Shown here: piece after piece, positions 29,842 to 39,435 of the stretch
Layout: every line of letters starts with the position of its first letter
Position numbering within the stretch: position 1 is the first letter of the stretch
DNA from: Chloroflexi bacterium AL-N1
Lineage (GTDB): Bacteria; Chloroflexota; Chloroflexia; Chloroflexales; Roseiflexaceae
Reading direction: 5' to 3'
Assembly: GCA_013122435.1 (NCBI GenBank)
Contig: WYDT01000003.1
Location: 432,126 to 496,125 of the forward strand
DNA: 64,000 nucleotides
The notes under the pieces: generated by a model
Database searches by the model: none
What the model saw: the letters and a program-made list of their open reading frames with translations, nothing else
Told to the model about the DNA's origin: nothing
Translations under genes and position numbers: made by a program

Positions 29842-30761
29842 ATATTGTGGCCCTCCTGCTTCTGCCACCAGGTTCGTAAAGCAAATACGATTTGATCCGG
29901 TGCCTCTTCTGGCCCGAAATGCCCTGCTTCTTTCAATATCACTGTGTGGTGATGAGGAAATACTTTCTCAAAACGTCGTAACTCACTTATAGGGAAAGCT
30001 TGATCTTTTTCCGACCATACGAACAATACTGGTAGGTGTGACAACCTTGGTAGTTCGCGCTGAACCCGTGACAGAAAATCATGGCCACGCACAATATGTC
30101 GGTTGAGCAGATGATACCGATCACGGGCTACCGGATCTGGAAAAGGACGACGATAGTGCTCGAGTTCGTCTTGGTTGAGGGGATGTTTTGCACGGACCAT
30201 GTTCAAAAGACGTTCAATAAAAATATTGTGCTGTTGGACCAAATACCGCCCAAAGCCATTGTCAAGAAACCGCGATGACATGCGCTGAACACCACCAATA
30301 TCTGGGCGAGCCCAGGTGCTACCAATCAGGAGACTTCGAAAACGTTCAGGGTGACGAGCTGCGGCTCCTAGCCCGATTGGTCCTGACCAGTCATGCACAT
30401 ACATAGTAATGTGTTGTAGTTCGAGTCTCTGAATAAAATGTTCAATCACGCTCGCATGTTCTTCAGGTAAGAAGCGGTACGTCTCTTCAGGGGTACTAAG
30501 GCCAAAACCAGGCAAATCGGGGGCAATGCAACGGAAGGCGCTACGCAGGGCCTGTACTAAATGACGGAATTCAAATGACCACATTGGGTTGCCATGTAGG
30601 AAAAGCAAGACAGGTCCGTTACATGGGCCTTCGTCAATATAGTGCAAAGTATGTCCATCCAATTCAAGAAAGTTACTTTGGAATGGATAGAGAACACTAT
30701 TTATCCATTCTGGACGAACCCCACGTGGATTACCCATGTGACGTACATTCAAAGCACTCAT
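29838..30761 (-). CDS. Haloalkane-dehalogenase-like alpha/beta hydrolase
   Basis: 307 residues. The oxyanion-hole motif LHGNPMWSFEFR, the nucleophile elbow VHDWSGPIGLG with Asp as nucleophile instead of Ser, and the terminal His in EAGHFGPEEAPD follow the haloalkane dehalogenase plan. The halide-binding Trp next to the nucleophile is present (DW). Some relatives are epoxide or fluoroacetate hydrolases, but Asp-Trp favours dehalogenase or a close cousin. Both ends overlap neighbours by four bases, so it belongs to a coupled operon. Confidence 0.8.
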   Translation of the reverse strand: MSALNVRHMGNPRGVRPEWINSVLYPFQSNFLELDGHTLHYIDEGPCNGPVLLFLHGNPMWSFEFRHLVQALRSAFRCIAPDLPGFGLSTPEETYRFLPEEHASVIEHFIQRLELQHITMYVHDWSGPIGLGAAARHPERFRSLLIGSTWARPDIGGVQRMSSRFLDNGFGRYLVQQHNIFIERLLNMVRAKHPLNQDELEHYRRPFPDPVARDRYHLLNRHIVRGHDFLSRVQRELPRLSHLPVLFVWSEKDQAFPISELRRFEKVFPHHHTVILKEAGHFGPEEAPDQIVFALRTWWQKQEGHNI

Positions 30762-32440
30762 GGTTGTACCTCTTTTACAGGAATAAACTGAGATGTAGGA
30801 AGTGATGTAACTTTAGGAAGAAATATACGCTCAAGATATCGTAACAATGGTGTTGACTGGACTGATTGGCTTCGGAAACCTATATACCCGTCAGGACGAA
30901 CCAAATACATCTTGGAAATCGATGCAGTATAGAGTTGTGCTGCTAGGCCCTGTGGATCGCGTAATTCACCATGTGTACCGATCTCTACCATCTTTACGTG
31001 TGATCCATATACCGCAACAGAATGGCGCAACTGGTGAATTTGGTTAGGTTTTACATCATTACTAAAAACCAGAAGGATCCATCCGACGTGTTTAAGCACT
31101 TCAAATAGCATAATAGGTGTACCATCAGGATGTTCTAAACAAATGTCAGGGGCGCGATCTCCAGCCTGTGGTCCCTGTTTCCATACTTTACTTCGTGCTA
31201 TGTTCGGGCTATCAGTATGTTGCGATGTTAGACTTGATGTACGGTAATGATCAGTAATTTGAGCATTTTGGTTCGTGACAGTTCGGGCTATTGGTTTGAT
31301 TTTTAACAATAGCGGTAGCATATAGTTTCGTATTAGACGAAAGATCGGTTGCTTGCCAACAAACATCAAATGGGAAATCTCGGATTCTTGCATCACCGAA
31401 TGTAGAATAGGCAAGCGTTCTTCCTCAATTGTATCAAGTAGCTTGGGGTCCGCAATACCACGCAGCACGGATGCAAGTTTCCAACTTAAGTTGAAAGCCT
31501 CCTGAGCACTATTACCCAGTCCCTTGCCTCCCATTGGTGAGTGCAGATGTGCTGCATCGCCGATTACCAAGACACGCCCAACACGGTATTTAGAAACTTT
31601 GCGTTTATGGATACGAAACCTGGAAATCCACGTAGGATCGTATAACTGTAACTCAGGTTTACCAATCCGTTCACGTACAATATCTTGAACTTGATCAAGT
31701 GTTGGATGTGGCCCCCAGGTTTCTGCTTGAGTGGGAGTGAGGTTGAAAACAAAGTGCCAATAATTGCGTTCACGGTAGGGTGTCCCAAGCAGAAAAGTCT
31801 GATCATGAATCCACATGTAGCTCGTATCGAAGACTAAGTCAAGATTTACATAAAGATCAGTAACGACGAGTGAGTCAGGGTAAGTAATACCCTCAAGTGG
31901 TAATGCGAGAAGCTGACGTACTTGACTATGTGCACCGTCTGTCCCTATCAGGTATTGTGTCTGTAAGGTTTGTTTCTGACCATTGGGTAATAGAAAGTGG
32001 GCAGTCACATGGTTTTCAGTCTGTTCAAGATCGGTTAACTCCCAGTTGTAATCAACAGCACCTCCCATAGCTTTAAGTTTGGCTCGTAGAATATCCTCAA
32101 GTTGATTTTGGGCTATATTAATGAGGAAGGGCATTGTTGTCGTTTCCATTTCAACCTTAAAATTAGAGATAAGCTTCCCATCCTTAAATATAGCAGCTTT
32201 GGGAAGTTCATTCCCTATTTCCATGATAGCTTCTGCCACACCCAAACGATCAAACATCTCGAGGGTACGAGTCATCTGAGTGTTTGCCTTGGAAAAGACC
32301 AAAGGATGGTCAAGTTTCTCGAGCAGACGGTAATTAACACCACGCTGATGCAAGTCGAGTGCGAGACTAAGACCAGTAGGGCCAGAACCAATAATGAGAA
32401 CTTCAGGATTTGATGATAGTGATGATGTGATGGTTTTCAT
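30758..32440 (-). CDS. FAD-dependent aromatic monooxygenase (PheA/TfdB type)
   Basis: 560 residues. N-terminal FAD fingerprint GSGPTGLSLALDLHQRG, the DG motif (LIGTDGAHSQVRQLL) and the second FAD motif GDAAHLHSPMGGKGLGNS are present; the last usually reads GGQG, here GGKG. The C-terminal 140 residues form the thioredoxin-like domain of this group, in the same order as in phenol hydroxylases and polyketide-tailoring oxygenases. The start 32440 is chosen over 32446 because GGAG abuts the latter. The substrate is unknown; a xenobiotic or aromatic compound is likely given the TetR repressor. Confidence 0.85.
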   Translation of the reverse strand: MKTITSSLSSNPEVLIIGSGPTGLSLALDLHQRGVNYRLLEKLDHPLVFSKANTQMTRTLEMFDRLGVAEAIMEIGNELPKAAIFKDGKLISNFKVEMETTTMPFLINIAQNQLEDILRAKLKAMGGAVDYNWELTDLEQTENHVTAHFLLPNGQKQTLQTQYLIGTDGAHSQVRQLLALPLEGITYPDSLVVTDLYVNLDLVFDTSYMWIHDQTFLLGTPYRERNYWHFVFNLTPTQAETWGPHPTLDQVQDIVRERIGKPELQLYDPTWISRFRIHKRKVSKYRVGRVLVIGDAAHLHSPMGGKGLGNSAQEAFNLSWKLASVLRGIADPKLLDTIEEERLPILHSVMQESEISHLMFVGKQPIFRLIRNYMLPLLLKIKPIARTVTNQNAQITDHYRTSSLTSQHTDSPNIARSKVWKQGPQAGDRAPDICLEHPDGTPIMLFEVLKHVGWILLVFSNDVKPNQIHQLRHSVAVYGSHVKMVEIGTHGELRDPQGLAAQLYTASISKMYLVRPDGYIGFRSQSVQSTPLLRYLERIFLPKVTSLPTSQFIPVKEVQP

Positions 32441-32496
32441 AATCATCTCCGAATAAATATGTTGTTATATATCACTCTTACATTATTCAGTGCATG

Positions 32497-32525
32497 ATTA
32501 TGAATGAAATTCATTCATTTGTCAA
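32497..32525 (-). promoter_or_regulatory. Promoter with TetR operator in its spacer
   Basis: On the minus strand TTGACA (32525-32520) and CATAAT (32502-32497) are separated by exactly 17 bases. The sequence 32500-32518, ATGAATGAAATTCATTCAT, is a 19-base palindrome with perfect 9-base arms around one central base. It fills the spacer and the edge of the -10, so a bound TetR dimer would exclude RNA polymerase. It lies about 57 bases upstream of the monooxygenase start. Confidence 0.85.
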
Positions 32526-32877
32526 TTAAGAATGTGCATAAGGTCATGGTGAGTGCAATGTCTTGGTGAAGGGAAAAGGAGAGTACCGGCAAAGAGAAGT
32601 TACCTTCGTTGGTATGATGTAAGATGCAAATCTCTTACCAACCAGAACAGGGTTACAGGATGTAGGGTTATCTGGCTTTTATAGCGTAAGAACACAGACA
32701 TGCGATTACGCTACTAAACTACGTCAATCTCTCATGACTCACAAACTATTAGCCCTATTGCTCCTGCGTTTAGCTCATGCTATTTTGAGTCTCCGTTATC
32801 TCACAATTATTACATCTAATCCAGCCTGACTGTGGTGCAGTTGCAAGAATCAGACTGGATTCTGGTTTGCATTAACA
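32526..32877. other. Intergenic region with hairpin
   Basis: No gene. Near its right end, about 32818-32861, AATCCAGCCTGA and TCAGACTGGATT form an 11-pair stem with one mismatch; on the minus strand it would follow the MDR oxidoreductase stop and may terminate it. Confidence 0.5.
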
Positions 32878-33894
32878 TCACCCCTGCGGTAACAGCACGA
32901 TCTTCCCGGTCAATCGGGCCGACTCGATCAGTTCGTGGGCCTGGGCTGCTTTGCTGAGCGGCAGTCGCGCACCGACGAGCGGTTTGATTTTCTTCGATTG
33001 GAGCAGCGTAAACAGCGTGATCAGGTCATCACGGAACCAGTCGGGATGCTGCTCCTTGAAGCGCGTAATCATGTAAAACGATGCTTTTTTGCCGTTGGGC
33101 AATAGCGACCAGAAGGAGAGGTCGAATAGGCTTTTTGCAAGTTTGAGCGGTGAGTCACCGTTGGGATCGAGCATGGATGAAAAGCCATAGGCCACCAGCC
33201 GCCCACCACGACGCAGCACCTGAAACGACCGATTAAAGTTGCGACCACCCACTGGATCGAACACCGCGTCCACACCATCGCCCGTCAGTTCATTGACCCG
33301 TGCCACAAAGTCCTCGTTTTTATAATCGATAGGAGTCCCACCCAGTCCTGTCACGAGTTTGTGTTTGGGCTTCGAGGCGGTGCCATAAATCTCCAGACCA
33401 GCCAACTTACCAAGTTGTAACAGCGCTGTCCCAACCCCTCCCGCTGCGCCGTGCACGAGGATGCGTCCACCAGCCTTGATCTGTGCATTGCGATGCAGCA
33501 TTTGATAGGCTGTGCCATAGTTGAGCGGAACGGACACCGCTTCAGCCGGATCAAGGCCCGATGCGATAGGTAGCAACTCTTGCTCGGGCAGGCACACATA
33601 CTGAGCGTATCCACCGAACTGTGTAAGAGCGGCGACCGTTTGTCCGACTTGAACGGTTGACACACCTGTTCCGCATGTGTCAACGACGCCGACAATATCG
33701 TAGCCTGGTGTAAACGGAATGGGTGGTGTGCCAGGATATTTGCCATAACGCATCAGGACATCAGCAAAGGCCACTCCGGCGGCGAGCACCTTCACACGGA
33801 CCTGCCCTTTCTTTGGTTGTGGCATATCGCGCTCGACGACCTGGAGCACTTCTGGCGCCCCGACCCTGGTGATGATCGCTTGTTGTTGTTTCAT
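32878..33894 (-). CDS. Quinone-oxidoreductase-like MDR dehydrogenase
   Basis: 338 residues of the zinc-independent medium-chain dehydrogenase/reductase group. The NADPH-binding motif HGAAGGVGTALLQLG, the GYDIVGVV segment and the VFDPVGG loop are visible; the catalytic-zinc ligands of alcohol dehydrogenases are absent. The long insertion FSSMLDPNGDSPLKLAKSLFDLSFWSLLPNGKKASFY is typical of the VAT-1-like branch. Start 33894 (MKQQQAI) follows AGAAAG; an upstream in-frame ATG is less likely. It stands alone. Confidence 0.83.
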   Translation of the reverse strand: MKQQQAIITRVGAPEVLQVVERDMPQPKKGQVRVKVLAAGVAFADVLMRYGKYPGTPPIPFTPGYDIVGVVDTCGTGVSTVQVGQTVAALTQFGGYAQYVCLPEQELLPIASGLDPAEAVSVPLNYGTAYQMLHRNAQIKAGGRILVHGAAGGVGTALLQLGKLAGLEIYGTASKPKHKLVTGLGGTPIDYKNEDFVARVNELTGDGVDAVFDPVGGRNFNRSFQVLRRGGRLVAYGFSSMLDPNGDSPLKLAKSLFDLSFWSLLPNGKKASFYMITRFKEQHPDWFRDDLITLFTLLQSKKIKPLVGARLPLSKAAQAHELIESARLTGKIVLLPQG

Positions 33895-34062
33895 GTATTT
33901 TCTTTCTGTATGCTGTCGTGGCAAAGTTTTATGTTAGGTATTATGGATACTGCATTGATACCACTGTTTGATTGCCCCGTCAAGGTACAGTTCGCGCCAT
34001 GGCGAACAGTTGTTAATTGGTTTGACAGCCATAGATCAGCGTGCTATACTAGGCTGAATTGG

Positions 34063-34138
<76 letters not shown>

Positions 34139-34152
34139 GCTATAGATAACAC

Positions 34153-34228
34153 GGGGCCATAGCTCAGCTGGGAGAGCGCAACACTGGCAGTGTTGAGGTC
34201 AGGGGTTCGAGCCCCCTTGGCTCCACCA
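34153..34228 (+). tRNA. tRNA-Ala (anticodon GGC)
   Basis: Complete cloverleaf with encoded CCA, 14 bases after the first tRNA. Acceptor GGGGCCA/TGGCTCC again has G3-U70. The loop CTGGCAG gives anticodon GGC, reading GCC and GCU. The two genes are probably cotranscribed. Confidence 0.96.
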
Positions 34229-34231
34229 GAT

Positions 34232-34264
34232 GGAAAGGCTTTGCACAAAGCAGAGCCTTTTCTT
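34232..34264 (+). terminator. Terminator after the tRNA pair
   Basis: AAAGGCTTTGC and GCAGAGCCTTTT pair with one G-T pair around a short loop; TTTTCTT follows. It also lies at the 3' end of the convergent nuclease gene. Confidence 0.8.
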
Positions 34265-35897
34265 ATGCCTCGAAATTACCCAAAATCTTTTCCAGAACAG
34301 ATGTCAGACTATCAATATGGCCTGGCACAAGCGGGATCGCTCCAACGCCGCTTGCATACAATTCTGGCTTTCCTGAGCCTGGATAGAGCAACAACGCGCC
34401 GATGGTCGATCGTTTGCCGTTGCACCCGATTGCACCGAGATAGGTGTAGGCATCGGCCAGTGCATCCTGTGGCACACTGTGTCCGCTGGCGTCCAGCCGG
34501 TATTTCGCATCAAGGATTAAAACATGTGTGGGGTAATCCGGCTGTGTGACCTCAATAGCAATGTCGGGGACACGTGTATGCCGGTCGAGTGAGCCGAGTT
34601 GGTTGGCTGTGTTGGCTCTATGGGGCCGATAACGTGGTTGGTAGCGGAGCGTCAATGTTCGAGCACCGTACTGCATGACCAGCATGGGGGTTTGCTCAGT
34701 CAGTGTTACCGCATAGGTGATGTTGTCTGCATCGTCGCCTGGTGGTGTGACGAGATGTTGTGTTTGCACCTCGCCGCCGAGAGCTATGACAGCCTGTGCA
34801 ACCTGAATGGTGCACCATGCTTCGTAAAGATGCGGCAAATCGGTGATCGGGATAGAGAAGAGCGGGCTATCAAAAGCCACAAAGGGATGCTGTCGTTGGA
34901 CCTGCCACATCCGATAGATCTCGCGGTAGGCCGGATCGCGCTGGAGCAGCGGTGTTGCACCCCGAAACATGGTTAACGCTCCCACGTCCGCGAGGAATGG
35001 CTGATCACGCAACTCACGAAGCTGGCGTGTTGCGGCAGTACATCCGTCGGCGATCTGTTGGACACGTGCAAAGCTCGTTGTGCCACTGAGTGCTTCGTTC
35101 CGCGCGAGTCGTTTGACTTCACGTTCAGCCCGTAAGCCAATAAACCGTGCACGACGGAGCAACAATGTAAGGAGTCGTTTGAGCAGGCGGTGTTCATAGC
35201 AATCAAATGTGGGAGTGTGGTGTGGCGTGGTCAGATTACGTGGGAGCAGACCACCGCCGGGACGAAGCTGTTGCTGAAGGTCAGGGGCGATGTGCTTGGG
35301 TACCTCATCAAATGCGCCACGTGTCATCCTTTGAACTGCCTCAGCATCGAGCGTAGTGACTTGATCCAAAGTAACCTCATCGGTAGCAGTGTGTAAGTGC
35401 TCCTGTGGTCGTTTGGCGATGCGACGCACCGCGCGTACGAAGGTGTCGAGTCGTTCCTCAAAGAACGCATAGTATTCTTCCAGCAAGCTGCGTTGCCAGG
35501 GCGCATCACGGTGCAGGGTAGCGCCTTCTTCACTGGCCCCGGCCAATGTGTAGATAATGTTGTATGTAGAATGCTGGATATCCTCGAACAGTGCTTCGTA
35601 GCGCTCTTGGTCGATTTTGCGGGGGGCTACGGGCAGAGTCCAGGTGTGCTGGTGTCTGTCGTCGTTTGTTTTGCCGACAGCCAACACAACCCGATGCAAG
35701 CCCACTGCGGTACCAGGGTTCCAGTGCCAGCGCCAGACATGCTCGCCGGGCCGTACAAATGGCTCCAATGACTGACTGCCAACGTTCAGCGTAAGCCAAC
35801 TATGCGCTGGTGGAATGCACGCAAACTCGATAGATTGATGCTCGGTTATCCGTGGCAAATCATTTTTATCGTCAAGCGTAAGTAATATCTCTGTCAT
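34263..35897 (-). CDS. DUF2357 / McrC-like nuclease
   Basis: 544 residues. The body resembles DUF2357 proteins; the C-terminal part has a PD-(D/E)XK-type core, RVPDIAIEVTQ then VLILDAKYRLDASG, with the Asp and the Asp-x-Lys of the nuclease active site. Proteins like this usually pair with a McrB-type GTPase or AAA+ ATPase in modification-dependent restriction, but no such partner is next to it here: the neighbours are a tRNA pair and a cell-wall amidase. It may be an orphan, act with a distant partner, or do something else. Confidence 0.75.
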   Translation of the reverse strand: MTEILLTLDDKNDLPRITEHQSIEFACIPPAHSWLTLNVGSQSLEPFVRPGEHVWRWHWNPGTAVGLHRVVLAVGKTNDDRHQHTWTLPVAPRKIDQERYEALFEDIQHSTYNIIYTLAGASEEGATLHRDAPWQRSLLEEYYAFFEERLDTFVRAVRRIAKRPQEHLHTATDEVTLDQVTTLDAEAVQRMTRGAFDEVPKHIAPDLQQQLRPGGGLLPRNLTTPHHTPTFDCYEHRLLKRLLTLLLRRARFIGLRAEREVKRLARNEALSGTTSFARVQQIADGCTAATRQLRELRDQPFLADVGALTMFRGATPLLQRDPAYREIYRMWQVQRQHPFVAFDSPLFSIPITDLPHLYEAWCTIQVAQAVIALGGEVQTQHLVTPPGDDADNITYAVTLTEQTPMLVMQYGARTLTLRYQPRYRPHRANTANQLGSLDRHTRVPDIAIEVTQPDYPTHVLILDAKYRLDASGHSVPQDALADAYTYLGAIGCNGKRSTIGALLLYPGSGKPELYASGVGAIPLVPGHIDSLTSVLEKILGNFEA

Positions 35898-35957
35898 ACA
35901 GCATTATTTTTATACATATTTCCTATGCTGTGTATTGTAGCACTTTCGCTACGCAGA

Positions 35958-37133
35958 CTACGGATCGTTTGCTGGAGGAGGTGTTGGGGTCTCGATGGTC
36001 ACAGTGACCTGGTCTTTGCGAACCCAGCCGATGATGTGCCACTCTTCTTGTATGACGACTTCATACCAATCATCGTTTTCCTGCAATGGGATGAGGCGGC
36101 TATCTGCTGCCATACTTGCTATAGTTCTCGCGTCGTTGCTGGGCGCAGCGTGAATGTCAAGTGGTTCGTTGGTGAGTGGTCGTTGGAGCGGAAATTCCTG
36201 GGGAAGGAGCGCTGCACCATTGTTTGGATCATATTCGTTGTAGTAACGAATGATGCCATTTGCAATACCGATAGCGATATTCTCAGCGTAGTTGTTGATC
36301 ATCGCGCGGTCGCTGGTGTTCGTTAGGAAGCCGATCTCGAAGATTACGGCAGGGGTGGTTTTGGCGATGGTGTGTTCATAGCGCTCGTAGTTAAAGGCGT
36401 AGTAGAGACGCATATTCGCTGTGATACGGCTGTCACGCGGTAGTCCGGTCGCTTCAGCATACTCGATCTCCAGCGCATCACTCAGGTGTTGAGAGGCCGA
36501 CGAGGTACGCCACGGTGTTGCGAGCTTGAAGCCACGGGCCGATGTGTTTTTGGAGCCATCGGCATGAATCGACACAAAGGCGTCGGCGTCGTAGTCAGGT
36601 GGAACGGTGGCGGGTAATACATCAACGACCATGCCAACCTGTTGGAGCAGGGTCGCAACACGTCGTGCAATATCAAGATTGACCTCGGCTTCACTACGGT
36701 CACCGACTGATGCACCTGTTGACGTTCGCAGACGTTTAAGCTCTTCTGGTTGTTCTGCGATTTTCCAGTGTCCTGCCTGTAGTCCGACGCGGAACGGGGT
36801 ATCTGCTGACCGTGGCGTTGGTGTTGGCACAATCTCAGGCGTTACAACAATCGTAGGAATGAAAGTCGCGGTGGGTGCTGCAAGGGTTGGAAGGGCTGTG
36901 ACAGATGGGTGAATGGTCGGAGTAGTCGATGTTTCGTCTGTAGACGGTGTAGAAGTAACTGGTCTATCATCGGCTGTTGGTGTTGCGCGGCCAGCCAGTG
37001 GTTGGGAAGTTGGTGTCACTTCGGATATGGCGAAGTTCAGGGCTGGTGGACGTAAGACGAGAATAACGAGGGCGATCCCAACTGCCAGTAAACTTAAGAG
37101 AATTTTCCGTCGCAGAAGCACATGCCGTACCAT
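35958..37133 (-). CDS. N-acetylmuramoyl-L-alanine amidase with SH3b domain
   Basis: 391 residues. An N-terminal signal-anchor (LLSLLAVGIALVILVL) leads into a Thr/Pro-rich linker to about residue 110. The Amidase_3 domain follows with zinc ligands in LQAGHWKI, the Glu in DRSEAEVNLDIA, a His in FVSIHADG, and the catalytic Glu in VIFEIGFLTN. A C-terminal SH3b domain (about 325-380) probably binds the wall. It cleaves the stem peptide from muramic acid during cell separation or remodelling. Confidence 0.9.
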   Translation of the reverse strand: MVRHVLLRRKILLSLLAVGIALVILVLRPPALNFAISEVTPTSQPLAGRATPTADDRPVTSTPSTDETSTTPTIHPSVTALPTLAAPTATFIPTIVVTPEIVPTPTPRSADTPFRVGLQAGHWKIAEQPEELKRLRTSTGASVGDRSEAEVNLDIARRVATLLQQVGMVVDVLPATVPPDYDADAFVSIHADGSKNTSARGFKLATPWRTSSASQHLSDALEIEYAEATGLPRDSRITANMRLYYAFNYERYEHTIAKTTPAVIFEIGFLTNTSDRAMINNYAENIAIGIANGIIRYYNEYDPNNGAALLPQEFPLQRPLTNEPLDIHAAPSNDARTIASMAADSRLIPLQENDDWYEVVIQEEWHIIGWVRKDQVTVTIETPTPPPANDP

Positions 37134-37453
37134 TAAACCTCACCTGTGTCGCTAAACACCAACCATCATCGTTCTATCATCGCGTAGTATAGCACAGGGG
37201 AATGGTGTATTTGTGCGCTCAACAATGAAGCGATAGTCCTACCTGCGTAGGGGTGATGGGGGCATTATTGCAGAGCATGAGTAGGAGGTTGGCGTGCCGA
37301 TTGTTATAAGATTATTACTGGGTGTCAGGTTTCTTTTTCGCTAGAGGTGTCTCTCTACGTTACGATTAAAGAGGGATATGAGGAGAGTGATTAAGAAATG
37401 ATCGTCGTGATCATCTCAAAGAAAGATCCATGAGCCTCAATGAGGAGGTTGTT
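37134..37453. other. Divergent intergenic region
   Basis: No gene. It holds the upstream regions of the amidase and the universal stress gene. AGGAGG at 37441-37446 is the ribosome site of the latter. No promoter pair stands out. Confidence 0.4.
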
Positions 37454-38398
37454 ATGAAAACGCTCTTTGTGCCACTTGATGGTTCGTCAATGGCGGAACA
37501 GGTATTGCCATATGTACGATTGCTGGCAAAATACCTTGATACGAAAGTGCATCTTTTTTGTGTAATTCCAGATGAAGGTTCTGATGTTTTGTTTGAGCCT
37601 GAGTATGTTTGTGTGACCGCATCAGGCAACGCAAGTGTCGATACACTCACATACACACCGCAAATCAAGCAACATAGCTATAGACACGAACTGCAAGAAG
37701 CGGAACAATACCTGATTAGAAAAGCCAGGGTTATTAGCACTGATGGTGTGTATGTTGATGTTGAGGTTTGTCGAGGGGTGCCATCTGAGTTGATCGTTGC
37801 TTATGCCGAGCGGCTGCCTGATCCACTGATTACCATGGCAACTCACGGGTACGGTGGTTTTCAACGGTGGCGGGTTGGCAGTGTCGCAGATGCGGTCATA
37901 CATGCAACGATGTGTCCCGTGTTTCTGGTCCATGGTGTTGATCCATTGCCTCAAACTGGCCCTGCGCTGCGGCGTATTCTGGTGCCGCTTGATGGTTCGA
38001 GTTTTGCCAGACAAGCCTTGCCATACGCCTTGGAGTTGGCAACGCGTGCACGGGCTGAACTTATGCTGCTCCACACCGTAGAACCGATTGTCGAGACCTA
38101 TGGTGTGACCTACCCACTTACTGCGAATGATGCGAAACGGCATATGGAAGAGGTGCAAAAGGAGCTTGCCACCCTTGCTACCGAATTGAGTGCTTCCCAT
38201 ATAAAGATTACACCAATCACATCTCTCGGTTTTGTGGTGGAAGACATTGTTAATGTGGCTGCTCAGCATACCGTTGATCTGATCGTGATGGCAACCCATG
38301 GACGTACGGGATTGGCACGCTGGGTACTGGGAAACAAATCAGACCAGGTGCTCCACGCAACGACAACACCGCTGTTGCTGGTGCGGCCAGGTGATTGA
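37454..38398 (+). CDS. Tandem universal stress protein
   Basis: 314 residues made of two UspA domains, about 1-150 and 158-314. Both begin with the ATP-fold start (TLFVPLDGSSMAEQVLPY and RILVPLDGSSFARQALPY). The second has the nucleotide-binding GxxGxxxxxxG[ST] pattern (ATHGRTGLARWVLGNKSDQV), while the first is altered there (ATHGYGGFQRWRVGSVADAV). It starts after AGGAGG with MKTLFVP. It heads a run of small stress-type genes at 38.4-39.4 kb. Confidence 0.9.
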   Translation: MKTLFVPLDGSSMAEQVLPYVRLLAKYLDTKVHLFCVIPDEGSDVLFEPEYVCVTASGNASVDTLTYTPQIKQHSYRHELQEAEQYLIRKARVISTDGVYVDVEVCRGVPSELIVAYAERLPDPLITMATHGYGGFQRWRVGSVADAVIHATMCPVFLVHGVDPLPQTGPALRRILVPLDGSSFARQALPYALELATRARAELMLLHTVEPIVETYGVTYPLTANDAKRHMEEVQKELATLATELSASHIKITPITSLGFVVEDIVNVAAQHTVDLIVMATHGRTGLARWVLGNKSDQVLHATTTPLLLVRPGD

Positions 38399-38450
38399 AA
38401 CAGCAATGTACTTTGTGATATAAGAAATCTGTTGTAATGGGGAGCAAACT

Positions 38451-38831
38451 ATGGAGTCTCGTTTTCACATCTGTGGATACCCGATACGAGTTAGGAAAAC
38501 TTGGCAAGAACTACACCATGTGATTACATTTTATGATGGTAGTGTTAATGGCGAAGTGCAGATAGAGCGATGTCCGCAGTGTGGTGGTGTGCTTGCTGAA
38601 AATAACCTTACTTTGTATCTCGACTCATTACATACTCTTATGATGTGGCAGCATATGTGGCCATCCATTCGACATCAGATCGAAATGCTGGTAATGGAAC
38701 GAATCAAAGAAAACCCTGACTTTTATGCCTATCACGCTGAACAGGCTATTGTGGCTTTTGACAATGCGTTGGTGCGGGTTGGGGATCTCATCACATATCT
38801 GACCACATCATCGAAAAAAACATCAAATTGA
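38451..38831 (+). CDS. Small protein with CxxC knuckle
   Basis: 126 residues, about 50 bases downstream of the Usp gene, with a GGGGAG ribosome site. It carries one CPQCGG knuckle at about residues 41-46 and a helical remainder. A second Cys pair for full zinc binding is missing, so it may dimerise around the metal. No family is recognised. Confidence 0.6.
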   Translation: MESRFHICGYPIRVRKTWQELHHVITFYDGSVNGEVQIERCPQCGGVLAENNLTLYLDSLHTLMMWQHMWPSIRHQIEMLVMERIKENPDFYAYHAEQAIVAFDNALVRVGDLITYLTTSSKKTSN

Positions 38832-38880
38832 TAGCATTATACTGAAATGGATTCAACGATTTCATGTATGGAGGATACCG

Positions 38881-39435
38881 ATGGATGCTCATGTTCTGGT
38901 GACTTATGCCAGTAAGTACGGTGCGACAGAAGACATCGCAAAAAGTATCGGTGAGGTGCTTCGTCAAGCGGGGTTGCCTACTGATGTATTACCCATAGAT
39001 CGGGTTCATAATGTGCTTCCGTATCGGGCAGTTATTCTGGGTAGTGCGGTGTATGTCGGAGGATGGCGGAAAGAAGCGGTGTCATTCTTGAAATCGTATA
39101 AACATATGTTAGCTGAACGCCCGGTGTGGTTGTTCTCAAGTGGACCTACAGGTGAAGGCGATCCGGTTGAACTTGTAAAGGGATGGCGTATCCCGGCAAA
39201 GTTGAAGCCTATCGTTGAACATATTCAGCCGCGTGATATCGCTGTCTTCCATGGTGCGCTGGATACACAGCAGTTGAACGTTATTGAGAAGTGGATGATT
39301 AAGAATGTCAAAGCACCTGTTGGCGATTTTCGTGATTGGGACGCTATTAATTTTTGGGCCAGGGGTATTGCTGATGCGTTGAAGGATGCGGTTGTTGATG
39401 ATGCTTGTCTTACATATCACTCTTTGCCAACATAA
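38881..39435 (+). CDS. Flavodoxin-domain protein (HemG-like)
   Basis: 184 residues. The FMN phosphate loop is seen as VTYASKYGATEDIAKSIG (residues 7-24), followed by GSAVYVGGWRKEAVSFL and a WLFSSGPTGEGDP flavin loop. The best match is the flavodoxin family that includes menaquinone-dependent protoporphyrinogen oxidase HemG; in Chloroflexota such proteins are often simple electron carriers in stress clusters. It ends 19 bases inside the convergent membrane gene. Confidence 0.82.
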   Translation: MDAHVLVTYASKYGATEDIAKSIGEVLRQAGLPTDVLPIDRVHNVLPYRAVILGSAVYVGGWRKEAVSFLKSYKHMLAERPVWLFSSGPTGEGDPVELVKGWRIPAKLKPIVEHIQPRDIAVFHGALDTQQLNVIEKWMIKNVKAPVGDFRDWDAINFWARGIADALKDAVVDDACLTYHSLPT

